From an uncultured Eubacterium sp. (GTDB lineage: Bacteria > Bacillota > Clostridia > Lachnospirales > Lachnospiraceae): DNA of 64,000 bases. The stretch is from assembly GCA_910583555.1 (NCBI GenBank), contig CAJTXO010000019.1, positions 10,171 to 74,170 of the forward strand, read 5' to 3'. The translations under genes were made by a program, and so were the position numbers. Each line of letters starts with the position of its first letter. The stretch's first letter is position 1. Shown here piece by piece: positions 16,609-24,996 of the stretch. The notes below the pieces were generated by a model. That model searched no databases and was not told the origin of the DNA. It saw only the letters and a program-made list of their open reading frames with translations.

Positions 16609-18378
16609 CGGCCATGTTCCGCGGCGCAGAGCCGTGACTTTCGCACTGTGATTTAACGGATCCCGGTGACGGTAATCAAACACCAGCGAATACGGCGCCG
16701 TTTCCCGCACCTGTTTTTCCTTAAACAGCTTTTTGAAATCGAGCGTAAACTCCTGCACATACACCATATGGAACAGCTGTTTTGCCGCATAACCCTCATA
16801 GCCGGAAAGAATGTCCGGCCGCTCGGCCTCCCGTTCCAGAAACTCGCGCACAGAGCGCACATATTCTTTTTCCCTCAACCGCGCGAACGCGGGCGGACTC
16901 TTTACGTATTCCCTGAGATACAGATCAAACGTAAGCGTCTGGCGAAACGCTTCCTCCCTGTCCGCCAAATACTCTGTGACATACTGCCACAGCCATTCAT
17001 AGCGGGCGATCCGGCTGTGCTTCCTGCCAAAACCGCCCTCTCTCTCATAATAGTTCCCCAGGCTCTCGAACATGGAAAACGCGTCGCTGTGGCACTGTTC
17101 CAATAACACCATCGTGGCCTGGAACTGAAAACTATTATAATATATTTCGACCATCTCTTCAACCCGCTTAAGTGCCCGTATGTCATCATAGGACATCCAA
17201 TGTGTGCCCAGCACCTCATACGGCGGACGTTTTCCATACCTGATCCCGTACTCTTCCGCCATTTCTTCCATATAGGAACCTTTGAGAATTTTCAGGAAAC
17301 CGAGCTGCAGCTGGTCGGGCGCCATCGCGTACACATCGTTAAAGGACCGGCGAAACGAGGCGGGATCCTCATGTGGAAGACCCGCGATCAGGTCGAGGTG
17401 CTGGTGGATGTTATGATTTTCACGAACCTTCGACAGGTTGTCCGCCAGTTTTTCTATGTCCATCTGTCGTCGGATCGCCCGGATCGTATGAGGATTCGTC
17501 GACTGGACGCCGATCTCGAACTGGACAAGCCCCGGACGGAATGTGCGGAACAGCTGAAAATCTTCCTCCTTCAGCAGATCGCCCCCTATTTCAAAATGAA
17601 AATTCGTCGTCCCATTATCATGTTCCCCGATAAACTGCCAGATCCGATACGCGTGCTCGTGATGGCAGTTAAATGTGCGGTCTACAAATTTGACCTGCTT
17701 CACGCGGTGTTCCAGAAAAAACCTCAGTTCCTGAAACACGAGGGAAAGGCTCCGTCTTCGCACACCCTTTTCGATGGACGACAGGCAGTAGCTGCATGAA
17801 AACGGGCATCCCCGCATCGTTTCATAATAGAGGATGCGGTTCTCCAGCCCGCTCACATCGGCGTACGGGAATACAAGTCCGTCCATCGGAAGCGCCTGTC
17901 TCGGCGGCGTAGCGTATACGCCGTTTTCCGTGCGCAGGCACAGTCCCGGTATCTGAAGGTAATCGTCCGTTCCGCCGCCCTTCTCAAAATAACATGCCAG
18001 AAATTCCCGAAACGTTTCCTCCCCCTCACCGATCATAACGGCATCGACAAACGGATTCCGCCGCAGAACATCCGGGGCGTCGTAAGAAACCTCCGGCCCT
18101 CCGAGCACGATCACCACATCCGGTAAAATGCTGCGCAGATCGGCCGCCACATCGAGTACATACCCGATATTCCAAATATAGCAGGAAAACCCGACCACCG
18201 CCGGCGCATGGCGATAGATCCCCTGTAAGATCTCCTCCCGCCGGTGATTGATCGTATACTCCGCGATCCCGACCCTCCCGGCATACGGCCCCGCATTGGC
18301 CTTCAGCGAGTACACGGCCAGGTTTGAATGGATATACTTCGCATTAATGGCTGTCAGCAGTATATTCCCGTTCGTCAT
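16594..18378 (-). CDS. B12-binding-domain radical SAM protein with DUF4080-like C terminus
   Basis: A 594-residue enzyme. The N-terminal cobalamin-binding-like Rossmann domain covers about 1-145 (VGFSCYIWNIGYV, VIVLGGPEVSYD, VMIGEGEETF). The radical SAM barrel follows, with the 4Fe-4S cysteines in ETMRGCPFSCSYCLSSIEKG. The C-terminal region matches the pattern of DUF4080 companions. It cleaves S-adenosylmethionine to start a radical reaction on an unknown substrate. AGGAGG lies eight bases before the ATG. The gene overlaps the upstream O-antigen-ligase-like gene by 35 bases, indicating coupling. The final ten residues are encoded by a local tandem duplication and may be an extension. Confidence 0.8.
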   Translation of the reverse strand: MTNGNILLTAINAKYIHSNLAVYSLKANAGPYAGRVGIAEYTINHRREEILQGIYRHAPAVVGFSCYIWNIGYVLDVAADLRSILPDVVIVLGGPEVSYDAPDVLRRNPFVDAVMIGEGEETFREFLACYFEKGGGTDDYLQIPGLCLRTENGVYATPPRQALPMDGLVFPYADVSGLENRILYYETMRGCPFSCSYCLSSIEKGVRRRSLSLVFQELRFFLEHRVKQVKFVDRTFNCHHEHAYRIWQFIGEHDNGTTNFHFEIGGDLLKEEDFQLFRTFRPGLVQFEIGVQSTNPHTIRAIRRQMDIEKLADNLSKVRENHNIHQHLDLIAGLPHEDPASFRRSFNDVYAMAPDQLQLGFLKILKGSYMEEMAEEYGIRYGKRPPYEVLGTHWMSYDDIRALKRVEEMVEIYYNSFQFQATMVLLEQCHSDAFSMFESLGNYYEREGGFGRKHSRIARYEWLWQYVTEYLADREEAFRQTLTFDLYLREYVKSPPAFARLREKEYVRSVREFLEREAERPDILSGYEGYAAKQLFHMVYVQEFTLDFKKLFKEKQVRETAPYSLVFDYRHRDPLNHSAKVTALRRGTWPGHSS

Positions 18379-20200
18379 CCGCGATACCTCCTGTCAACTT
18401 ATTGTACCGGTTTACGGCGATTCCGGCCCCCAAAAGGCACCAGTAAACCGGCGCCACCGCAACGGTAGAGTCGTTAGCCAGTCCGGTTACGAGATAGCCG
18501 AACGTACCGAGCAGGATGCCGATCCCCAGCAGCTCGCCGCGGCGGTATCCCGTTTTCCGGAAATACAGCTTCATGCTGGCGGCAAAATAGAACATATACA
18601 GCGCCAAAAATGCCAGCAGGGACAAAAATCCCGTCTGCACCCAGATCTGCATGAACATATTATGCGGCTTCGTGACAACGGACCCGTCATAACCAACGTT
18701 TTTCATAGCGATATAATCATCATTGGGAAATTCGAAAACAAATGTATTCGGCCCCGATCCGATCAGCATGTGGTCTTTCAACAGCGGAAATGTCCGCGAC
18801 CAGATATACCCGCGGCGGCTCCCGAAATGCTGGTTCTGTTCAAATCCCACACTCTCGATATGGCGCAGTTTATCCTTCTTGCCAAACGGATTTTTTATAT
18901 AGAACACGCGCTGCGAAAGTCCCGGCCCGGTATACGTTTCGACCGACGGTATGACCGTATAGGACCTCCCAAAAGACGGTGTTTCCACGATAAACGCATC
19001 GGTTTCTTCTCCGTCTATGTCCACCTGTTCCGGGCGGAGCTGGATCTCCTCAAACCGCGCGTCCCCAAACTTCACCAGTTCCCCTTCTTCATACACCTCG
19101 ACCGCCGTCCCGCGGTCGTCCGCCGCCGCAAAATGATAGCGGCCGCCGCCCTGTTCACACGTAAGTTTCAGAACATCGCCCCCCGCGGTCGTGACGACCA
19201 GCGCCCCCTCCCGGGATTCCATACTCCTGACTGCAAACCGGTTCGGGGTCGGATGGAAGATCTTATTCACGCCGTATGTAAAAACCGGCCGGTTTACGCA
19301 GACGACAACCGCCGATGCCAGCACGCAGACGCCTGCCCCGACCGCCACTTTTTTCCTGCTCACACCGGGATCCGCAAGCACAAACGCGAACGCGAGCAGA
19401 AGCGATGCCGCCACTCCGATGCACCCTGTCACGGACTCGGAACCGATCAGCATGAGCAGAAGTCCCGCCGCCGTTACGATGGCAAAACGGTTTCGCATCC
19501 CGGACATGCGGCCGCCGCGGCTGATCACGGAAAGCACGATGGGCAGAACGAGCGCTACATAGGAACCGACATAATTCGGATTATATAAAGTAGCGTAAAC
19601 CCGGCCTATTTCAAAGTTAAAAGTAAATTTAAGCTTCTTTTTTATCATAAAGTTCATAACTGCCTGTCCGGCCCCGGTACGGAAAAAATCATGCCCGCAG
19701 TACTGGAATACGCTTAAAACGGTCATGACAAATACGCAGGACAGAAATACGCACAGGAATACGCGGATCTGCGTCCTGCCTTCCAGCAGAAAAATGGCAA
19801 AAAACAGAACGACCACGTACGCCGTTATGATGATCACGCCCTCCCACTGCTCATATCCGCCCCAGACCGCCATATCACCGTGCTCCGACAGCACGGCTGA
19901 CAGAAGGGACAAAAGGAAATACAGCAAAAGGGGGATAAAGTACTTTCCCTCGATGCGCCCCTGCCATCCGCGCTCCTTCCCCGCCAGCTGCCTGGCGGCC
20001 ACATAGAGCGCCAAAAGACCGCACAACAATATGAGCATCTGCCCCTTCCAGTATAAAAAGAAATCATACGTTGCTTCGGAATCAGCAAACCACGGATATT
20101 CCTTTAACCCGATGCGGTAATAACACGCGCTGACGACCAGCGGCACAACACCGGCCACCAGCGCCAGCAGTACCGCCCCGATCCATTGTTTCGACTTCAT
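18344..20200 (-). CDS. O-antigen ligase-like (Wzy/WaaL family) polytopic membrane protein
   Basis: A 618-residue protein with about a dozen predicted membrane helices and the Wzy_C-type core: NPNYVGSYVALVLPIVLSV, then a large hydrophilic loop (about residues 315-465), then GSGPNTFVFEFPN and KPHNMFMQIWVQTGFLSLL. The family polymerises or ligates lipid-linked glycans on the outer face of the membrane; in this Gram-positive setting it may act on a surface polysaccharide or glycoprotein. No glycosyltransferases are next to it. The ATG at 20200 has GGGAG nine bases upstream; a TTG extension to 20236 is less likely. Confidence 0.75.
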   Translation of the reverse strand: MKSKQWIGAVLLALVAGVVPLVVSACYYRIGLKEYPWFADSEATYDFFLYWKGQMLILLCGLLALYVAARQLAGKERGWQGRIEGKYFIPLLLYFLLSLLSAVLSEHGDMAVWGGYEQWEGVIIITAYVVVLFFAIFLLEGRTQIRVFLCVFLSCVFVMTVLSVFQYCGHDFFRTGAGQAVMNFMIKKKLKFTFNFEIGRVYATLYNPNYVGSYVALVLPIVLSVISRGGRMSGMRNRFAIVTAAGLLLMLIGSESVTGCIGVAASLLLAFAFVLADPGVSRKKVAVGAGVCVLASAVVVCVNRPVFTYGVNKIFHPTPNRFAVRSMESREGALVVTTAGGDVLKLTCEQGGGRYHFAAADDRGTAVEVYEEGELVKFGDARFEEIQLRPEQVDIDGEETDAFIVETPSFGRSYTVIPSVETYTGPGLSQRVFYIKNPFGKKDKLRHIESVGFEQNQHFGSRRGYIWSRTFPLLKDHMLIGSGPNTFVFEFPNDDYIAMKNVGYDGSVVTKPHNMFMQIWVQTGFLSLLAFLALYMFYFAASMKLYFRKTGYRRGELLGIGILLGTFGYLVTGLANDSTVAVAPVYWCLLGAGIAVNRYNKLTGGIADDEREYTADSH

Positions 20201-20234
20201 AAACAGTAACTCCCGTGTAACTTCCTCCACAAAC

Positions 20235-20267
20235 AAAGGGACGAAACCGCTAACTGTTTCGTCCTTT
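20235..20267 (-). terminator. hairpin terminator after the hydrogenase gene
   Basis: GGACGAAAC (20239-20247) pairs with GTTTCGTCC (20256-20264), 9 bp with an 8-base loop. On the minus strand it is followed by CTTTGTTTG, a weak T tract. It lies between the hydrogenase stop and the O-antigen-ligase-like gene. Confidence 0.6.
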
Positions 20268-20291
20268 GCGTTTTATGCTGCAACCACCCGG

Positions 20292-21797
20292 TTATGGCAA
20301 TTCGATCTCCGAATATTCTTTCGGCGGAAGCGCTTTGGTGGAATCCTTCACGAACTTCCTCACCGCCTGCGCTCCCTTGGCGACCGGTATATTCGTTCCC
20401 GCTCCGGCCACACAGCCGCCAGGGCATCCCATACCCTCGATCAGGCATCCGTCCTTCTTGCCTGCCTTCGCCATTAGGAGCATCTTCTGACACTCGCTGA
20501 GCCCCTCGACGTGCTCGATGAGCACCTCGGTGTCAGGATAATATTCATTGATACATTTCTCGATGGCGTTCGCCACGCCGCCGGCCACACCGTAACCACG
20601 GCCGGCTCCTGTCGCGTCATGGATCGGCTCCTCCGCCTCATAGGTCTCCATGTCGATCCCTTTTGCCTCAAAGATCGCCGCCAGTTCTTCAAACGTAATA
20701 ACGAAATCCACATCGCTTCGCACGGTTTCACGCGCGGCCTCCAGTTTTTTGGCCGCACATGGCCCGACAAAGACCACCCTCGCGTTCGGGTGTTTCTGCT
20801 TGATCGAACGCGCCGTAGCCACCATCGGCGTCAGTGCGCTCGAAACCGCCTCCAGCATATCCGGCGGAAGCGTCTGCTTCGCCAGCACCGACCAGGCCGG
20901 ACAGCACGATGTCAGAAGGAACGGAAGTTTTCCCGTCTTTACCTCGTGCACATAATGCCTCGCCTCCGTGATCGCGCCGATGTCCGCACCGAGCGCCACC
21001 TCGTATACTTCCGCGAATCCGATCTCCTTTAATGCAGATTTAATTTTCCAGAGCCGCACATCGGTGCCGAACTGTCCAATGACAGCCGGCGCCAGTTCCA
21101 CGATAACCTCGTCACCCTGTTTGATCGCGCGGGCAAGCTGGAAGATCTGGGATTTGTCCGCGATCGCGCCAAATGGGCAGCTCACCATACACTGGCCGCA
21201 TTTTACACATTTATCATCATGAATGCGGGCGCGTCCGTGCTCATCGCTGTCGATCGCCTTCACGCCGCAGGCCGCCGCGCACGGGCGAACCTTTTTGGCA
21301 ATAGCGTCGTACGGACAAATGGCCTTACATTTACCACATTTCACACATTTGCTCTTATCGATCACCGAACGGCCGTTTTCCATGCGGATCGCGCCGACCG
21401 GGCAGACCTCCTGGCACGGATGCGCGACACAGCCGCGGCACTGGTCCGTCACTTCGTACGCATTATCCTCACACATGGCGCAGGCAGACGGAATGACCTG
21501 CATCAGCGGCGGCTCATAATATTTATCCGCGATGTTACTCTCGCTGAGGCCGCTCGTAATATGTACCGGCTGGTTTTCAGGGCGGAGCGACATGCCCATC
21601 GCCAGACGCACGCGCTCTCCGGCGATCGCGCGCTCGCGGTAAATACTGTCTCGGTACAACGGCACATCGGACGGCGTGATCTTGTACGGAATCGCCTCAA
21701 TATCATCTTTGATATTGTCTGACTCAAACGCCACCTTTGCCACTTCCGCAAAAACCTGTCTGCGGATTTTTGTAATCGGGGTTTCAATTCCTCTCAT
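20292..21797 (-). CDS. monomeric [FeFe] hydrogenase with three 4Fe-4S sites
   Basis: A 501-residue hydrogenase that couples ferredoxin to proton reduction or H2 oxidation. An N-terminal cysteine cluster (CAMCEDNAYEVTDQC, then CRGC) is followed by ferredoxin-type motifs CQEVCPVGAI, CVKCGKCKAICPYDAI and CVKCGQCMVSCPFGAI. The H-cluster signatures are L1 TSCCPAW, L2 FVGPCAAKK and L3 EGMGCPGGCVAGAG. Ala in L1, where group A enzymes have Gly, suggests a group B type. AAAGGAG precedes the ATG. The maturases HydE, HydF and HydG are not in the window. It appears to be a single-gene unit with its own terminator. Confidence 0.88.
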   Translation of the reverse strand: MRGIETPITKIRRQVFAEVAKVAFESDNIKDDIEAIPYKITPSDVPLYRDSIYRERAIAGERVRLAMGMSLRPENQPVHITSGLSESNIADKYYEPPLMQVIPSACAMCEDNAYEVTDQCRGCVAHPCQEVCPVGAIRMENGRSVIDKSKCVKCGKCKAICPYDAIAKKVRPCAAACGVKAIDSDEHGRARIHDDKCVKCGQCMVSCPFGAIADKSQIFQLARAIKQGDEVIVELAPAVIGQFGTDVRLWKIKSALKEIGFAEVYEVALGADIGAITEARHYVHEVKTGKLPFLLTSCCPAWSVLAKQTLPPDMLEAVSSALTPMVATARSIKQKHPNARVVFVGPCAAKKLEAARETVRSDVDFVITFEELAAIFEAKGIDMETYEAEEPIHDATGAGRGYGVAGGVANAIEKCINEYYPDTEVLIEHVEGLSECQKMLLMAKAGKKDGCLIEGMGCPGGCVAGAGTNIPVAKGAQAVRKFVKDSTKALPPKEYSEIELP

Positions 21798-21871
21798 GCT
21801 TCTCTCTCCTTTATCCTAACATCAGTCTCATGTTTGTATCAGAATAACACATATCGATACGAGCCGTCAAG

Positions 21872-23323
21872 CTACTCTTTCACACACGGGAACTGCACAA
21901 AGAAACACGTTTTCTCCACTTCGTCGCTCGCAACCCATATTTTCCCATGATGGCGGTCGGAAATGTGCCTGGCCACCATTAACCCGAGCCCGGATCCATC
22001 CTTATTTCCGTTATTATTGCCGCGGTAAAACTTTTCGAATATCGTATCCCACTCCGACTTCGGCACCGGTATCCCCGTATCCTCCACAGACACGGTAATG
22101 AGTTCTTCGCTCCGCCTTATATCAACGCGGATCTCCGTATCGTCATCGGCGTATTTGACCGCGTTTTGCAGCAGGATCAGAAACAGCTGGCGGATCCTGT
22201 CATAATCCCCTTCGATCAGCGAACACTCGTCCTCGTAATCCAGTACGGAAACAATGTTCTTTTCCGCCATCAGGATACGCATGCTGCGGAGCGCGTCCTG
22301 CATGACGGCGATCACATTCAATACCTCTTTATCCAGTTCAAAATCAGGGTTCTGCATTTTTGAGAGGATCAGAAGATCCGACACGAGCCGCTCCATCCCG
22401 GCGCACTCATTGAGGATCCGGTCGTAGTACTCCTTCCGCTTCGCCTCATCTTCCACATAGCCGTCAGCCAGCGTTTCCGCATACCCTTTTACAACCGTGA
22501 TCGGCGTGCGCAGTTCATGGGAAACATTGGAAAAAAAATCCCGCCGGTTCTGCTCGAGATCGTCACGGAATTTCTCCGCCTCGACGAGCTTTTCCGACAA
22601 TATATCCATGCTGTCCGCCAGCATCCCCAGCTCATCTTTGCGCCGGATCTCGGTCTTCTGCGCATACTCCCCTTCCGCCATCCGCAGCGCGATCTCCTTG
22701 ATGCGGATGATCGGCCTCACCAGCTGCTGAGAGAAAAAAGCAGCTATGAGCAGGGAGATCAGCAGCGCAGTGATCACGCTTAAAAACATATATTTCTGAT
22801 ATTGAACGACCGATCCCTGTCGGTAATCCATTTCCCCGTTTACGAGAACAATACCGACATTTTCCCCTCTGGCATTTTTGACCGGGGTCGCCAGATGCAT
22901 CATATCCATCCCATAAATACTGTCATATCCGCTGTAACTCCGCGTCTTTCCGCTACAGGCCTCCTGGATCAGCGCCTGCATGGCCTCTTCTTTCACCGTC
23001 CATGTGCGGACATCGACATTCGTGTACGCCTCGTCGAGCGGCTCATCCGCCGACGGATTCGCCAGGATCCAGATATCCGTATTCCGGAATTCCCCAAAAT
23101 CCTTGAGCGCGCTGAGATACGTAAAAAAATCCTTACTGTCATCCCCCGTCACGGCGTCACTGACCCGTTCCGACACACTCTGGGCGATGCTTTTCAGTTC
23201 TTCCTTATAGACGCCCATGATATTATGTCTGTTGAACCGCGTAAATACAAGGCCGGCAACCGCTGTCAGCGACACGAGCGCCAGCGCGAAATAAATCCCG
23301 ACCCGCCAAAAAATTTTTCTCAC
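21872..23323 (-). CDS. sensor histidine kinase of a two-component system
   Basis: A 483-residue membrane kinase: one helix (about 8-30), an extracellular sensor region (about 31-185), a second helix (about 188-210), HAMP (about 212-262), the dimerisation helix with the phosphoaccepting His in SNVSHELRTPITVVKGYAE, and a HATPase domain with LLILLQNAVKYA and GSGLGLMVARHI. It lies 19 bases after the response regulator and should phosphorylate it. The start is taken as GTG at 23323 (GGAG six bases upstream); a TTG at 23335 in frame is an alternative. The stimulus is unknown; the layout is like VanS/PhoR-type kinases. Confidence 0.88.
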   Translation of the reverse strand: MRKIFWRVGIYFALALVSLTAVAGLVFTRFNRHNIMGVYKEELKSIAQSVSERVSDAVTGDDSKDFFTYLSALKDFGEFRNTDIWILANPSADEPLDEAYTNVDVRTWTVKEEAMQALIQEACSGKTRSYSGYDSIYGMDMMHLATPVKNARGENVGIVLVNGEMDYRQGSVVQYQKYMFLSVITALLISLLIAAFFSQQLVRPIIRIKEIALRMAEGEYAQKTEIRRKDELGMLADSMDILSEKLVEAEKFRDDLEQNRRDFFSNVSHELRTPITVVKGYAETLADGYVEDEAKRKEYYDRILNECAGMERLVSDLLILSKMQNPDFELDKEVLNVIAVMQDALRSMRILMAEKNIVSVLDYEDECSLIEGDYDRIRQLFLILLQNAVKYADDDTEIRVDIRRSEELITVSVEDTGIPVPKSEWDTIFEKFYRGNNNGNKDGSGLGLMVARHISDRHHGKIWVASDEVEKTCFFVQFPCVKE

Positions 23324-23342
23324 AACAAACTCCAATCCCGCC

Positions 23343-24032
23343 TCAGACGTTTACTTCAAATTTATAGCCGAGCCCCCATATCGTCTTGATCTCCCAGCCC
23401 GGATGTTCCACCTTGTCCAGTTTCGCCCGCAGCCTTTTGATATGCGAATCCACCGTACGGCTGTCGCCGAAATAATCCTGCCCCCACAGGCTGTCCAGCA
23501 GGTTATCCCTCGTGAACACCTTGCTCGGATTTTCCGCGAGGATCCACATCGTCTCCACTTCCTTTTTCGTCATCGGGATCTTCTCCGCCCCGACAAACAC
23601 ACTGTACGCCTCGATATTGATCGTCAGGTCGCCGATGGCGATCACTTTCTTATCCGAACTTTCCTCCGTGCGCCCCATCCGGCGCAGCACGGCACGCACC
23701 CTCGCCATGACCTCGCTCGGGCTGAACGGCTTGACAACGTAATCGTCCGCTCCGATATCCAGCCCCATCACCCTCTCATAATCTTCTCCCTTCGCCGTGA
23801 TGAGGATGATCGGTACTTCAGACATCTCACGGATCTTTTTGCACACTTTATAGCCGTCCATTCCGGGCATCATGATATCCAAAAGCACAACCGCCGGATT
23901 GCACTTTTTAAATAATTCAAATGCCTCGATCCCGTCTTTCGCCTGAACCGGTTCAAACCCCTCTTTCGCGACATAAGTCCCGAGAACTTCCCTTATATCT
24001 TCATTATCATCTGCAATTAATATGTGCTGCAT
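23343..24032 (-). CDS. OmpR/PhoB-family response regulator
   Basis: A 229-residue regulator. The receiver domain (about 1-120) carries the acidic pair in ILIADDNEDIRE, the phosphorylated Asp in VVLLDIMMPGMDGYKV, the Thr/Ser position in ILITAKGEDYE and the Lys in DYVVKPFSPSE. The C-terminal winged helix (about 130-226) includes VFTRDNLLDSLWGQDY and RTVDSHIKRLRAKL. The ATG at 24032 has AAGGAGAG upstream. It is followed at once by its kinase. Two TGTGACA direct repeats upstream could be its own binding sites. Confidence 0.9.
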   Translation of the reverse strand: MQHILIADDNEDIREVLGTYVAKEGFEPVQAKDGIEAFELFKKCNPAVVLLDIMMPGMDGYKVCKKIREMSEVPIILITAKGEDYERVMGLDIGADDYVVKPFSPSEVMARVRAVLRRMGRTEESSDKKVIAIGDLTINIEAYSVFVGAEKIPMTKKEVETMWILAENPSKVFTRDNLLDSLWGQDYFGDSRTVDSHIKRLRAKLDKVEHPGWEIKTIWGLGYKFEVNV

Positions 24033-24104
24033 CGCCAACTCTCCTTCCAATTCATGCTATTTCAAAAATTATAACATATTCATACCATTTATCTATGTTT
24101 TTTT

Positions 24105-24141
24105 TGTGACATTTTCTATATCCCTTTCAAAAACTGTGACA
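24105..24141. promoter_or_regulatory. TGTGACA direct repeats between divergent genes
   Basis: TGTGACA occurs at 24105-24111 and 24135-24141, in the same orientation, 30 bases apart. They lie in the 194-base gap between the response regulator and the divergent Ig-like protein gene. OmpR-family regulators often bind direct repeats, so autoregulation is possible. No clear promoter hexamers were identified with confidence. Confidence 0.3.
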
Positions 24142-24226
24142 AATTTATGCCACGGCTTGATGATACACTCATGATAACAAATCTATCAGTAAAAATTTCT
24201 ATTATTAATGAAAGGATGGATTTATT

Positions 24227-24871
24227 ATGAAGCATAAATTTTATTACGGCGTTCTCATTTTTGCCCTCATTTTTTCGGCCGCTGCCCTTTTTCGGCCCGT
24301 GGCTGGAAGCTGTGCAGCCAAAAAGACGAAAATGAACGTGAAAAAACTAACTCTCACGAAAAACGATACCTATACACTGCGCGTATACAACTTAAAAAAG
24401 AAATACACCGTAAAATTTGTCTCCGCTGACGACAGCATTGTTTCCGTCAATGAAAATGCGAATAAGAAGTCAGCCGTGATCACCGCCGTTAGTCTCGGAA
24501 CGGCACAGGTACGCGCCAACATATACAACCGCAAGGATAAGCTGGTGCGCTCGTTGAAAACAAATGTGAAGGTGACACCGTTCGCCGTCAGCATCAAGTT
24601 TGCCAAGAAAAAAGTAAAGCTGGCTCTGAACGACACGACGAAGCTGTCCATTATCATCAAGCCGCGTACTTCCCATGAAGTCCCGCTGTTTGAGTCATCC
24701 AACCCGGATGTCGTCACGGTAAACTCTAAAGGTATTATAACCGCAATCGCCCCGGGAAATGCAATTATTACGGCGACGCTCCTCTCCAGCGGTCAGAAAG
24801 CAGAGTGTGACGTGATCGTGGTTGTTCCTCCTTCACCTACCCCGGATCCACAGCCGGAACCACTTGAATAA
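24227..24871 (+). CDS. secreted protein with two Ig-like (BIG2) domains
   Basis: A 214-residue exported protein: signal peptide (about 1-30, FYYGVLIFALIFSAAALF), two bacterial Ig-like group 2 domains (about 35-117 and 118-200, the second with FESSNPDVVTVNSKGIITAI) and a proline-rich tail PPSPTPDPQPEPLE. It has no catalytic domain and no cell-wall sorting motif. The domains resemble the lysine-rich Ig modules attached to the nearby GH43 and GH127 enzymes, so it may bind a surface polymer. GAAAGGATGG precedes the ATG. It is divergent from the two-component system, which could control it. Confidence 0.75.
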   Translation: MKHKFYYGVLIFALIFSAAALFRPVAGSCAAKKTKMNVKKLTLTKNDTYTLRVYNLKKKYTVKFVSADDSIVSVNENANKKSAVITAVSLGTAQVRANIYNRKDKLVRSLKTNVKVTPFAVSIKFAKKKVKLALNDTTKLSIIIKPRTSHEVPLFESSNPDVVTVNSKGIITAIAPGNAIITATLLSSGQKAECDVIVVVPPSPTPDPQPEPLE

Positions 24872-24902
24872 TCGCTTTTTCTCTTTTTTCTTTTTCAAAC
24901 AG

Positions 24903-24940
24903 AACAGGCGGCAAGGTTTGATCCTTTGCCGCCTGTTTTG
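24903..24940. terminator. rho-independent terminator between convergent genes
   Basis: ACAGGCGGCAA (24904-24914) pairs with TTGCCGCCTGT (24926-24936), followed by TTTTG on the plus strand. It ends the Ig-like gene and may also serve the convergent GH43 gene. Confidence 0.8.
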
Positions 24941-24996
24941 TATCAACGCGTATGAAGCGATCGCCTGTTCCGCGTCAACCCTGTCCGCATCACAGA

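Noticed and set aside
18248..19588. Open frame of 446 codons on the plus strand opposite the O-antigen-ligase-like gene
   Set aside because: Antisense shadow with His/Arg-rich random composition and no start signals.
20998..21719. Plus-strand frames opposite the hydrogenase gene
   Set aside because: The hydrogenase frame has all cluster-binding cysteines and H-cluster motifs; the opposite frames are shadows.
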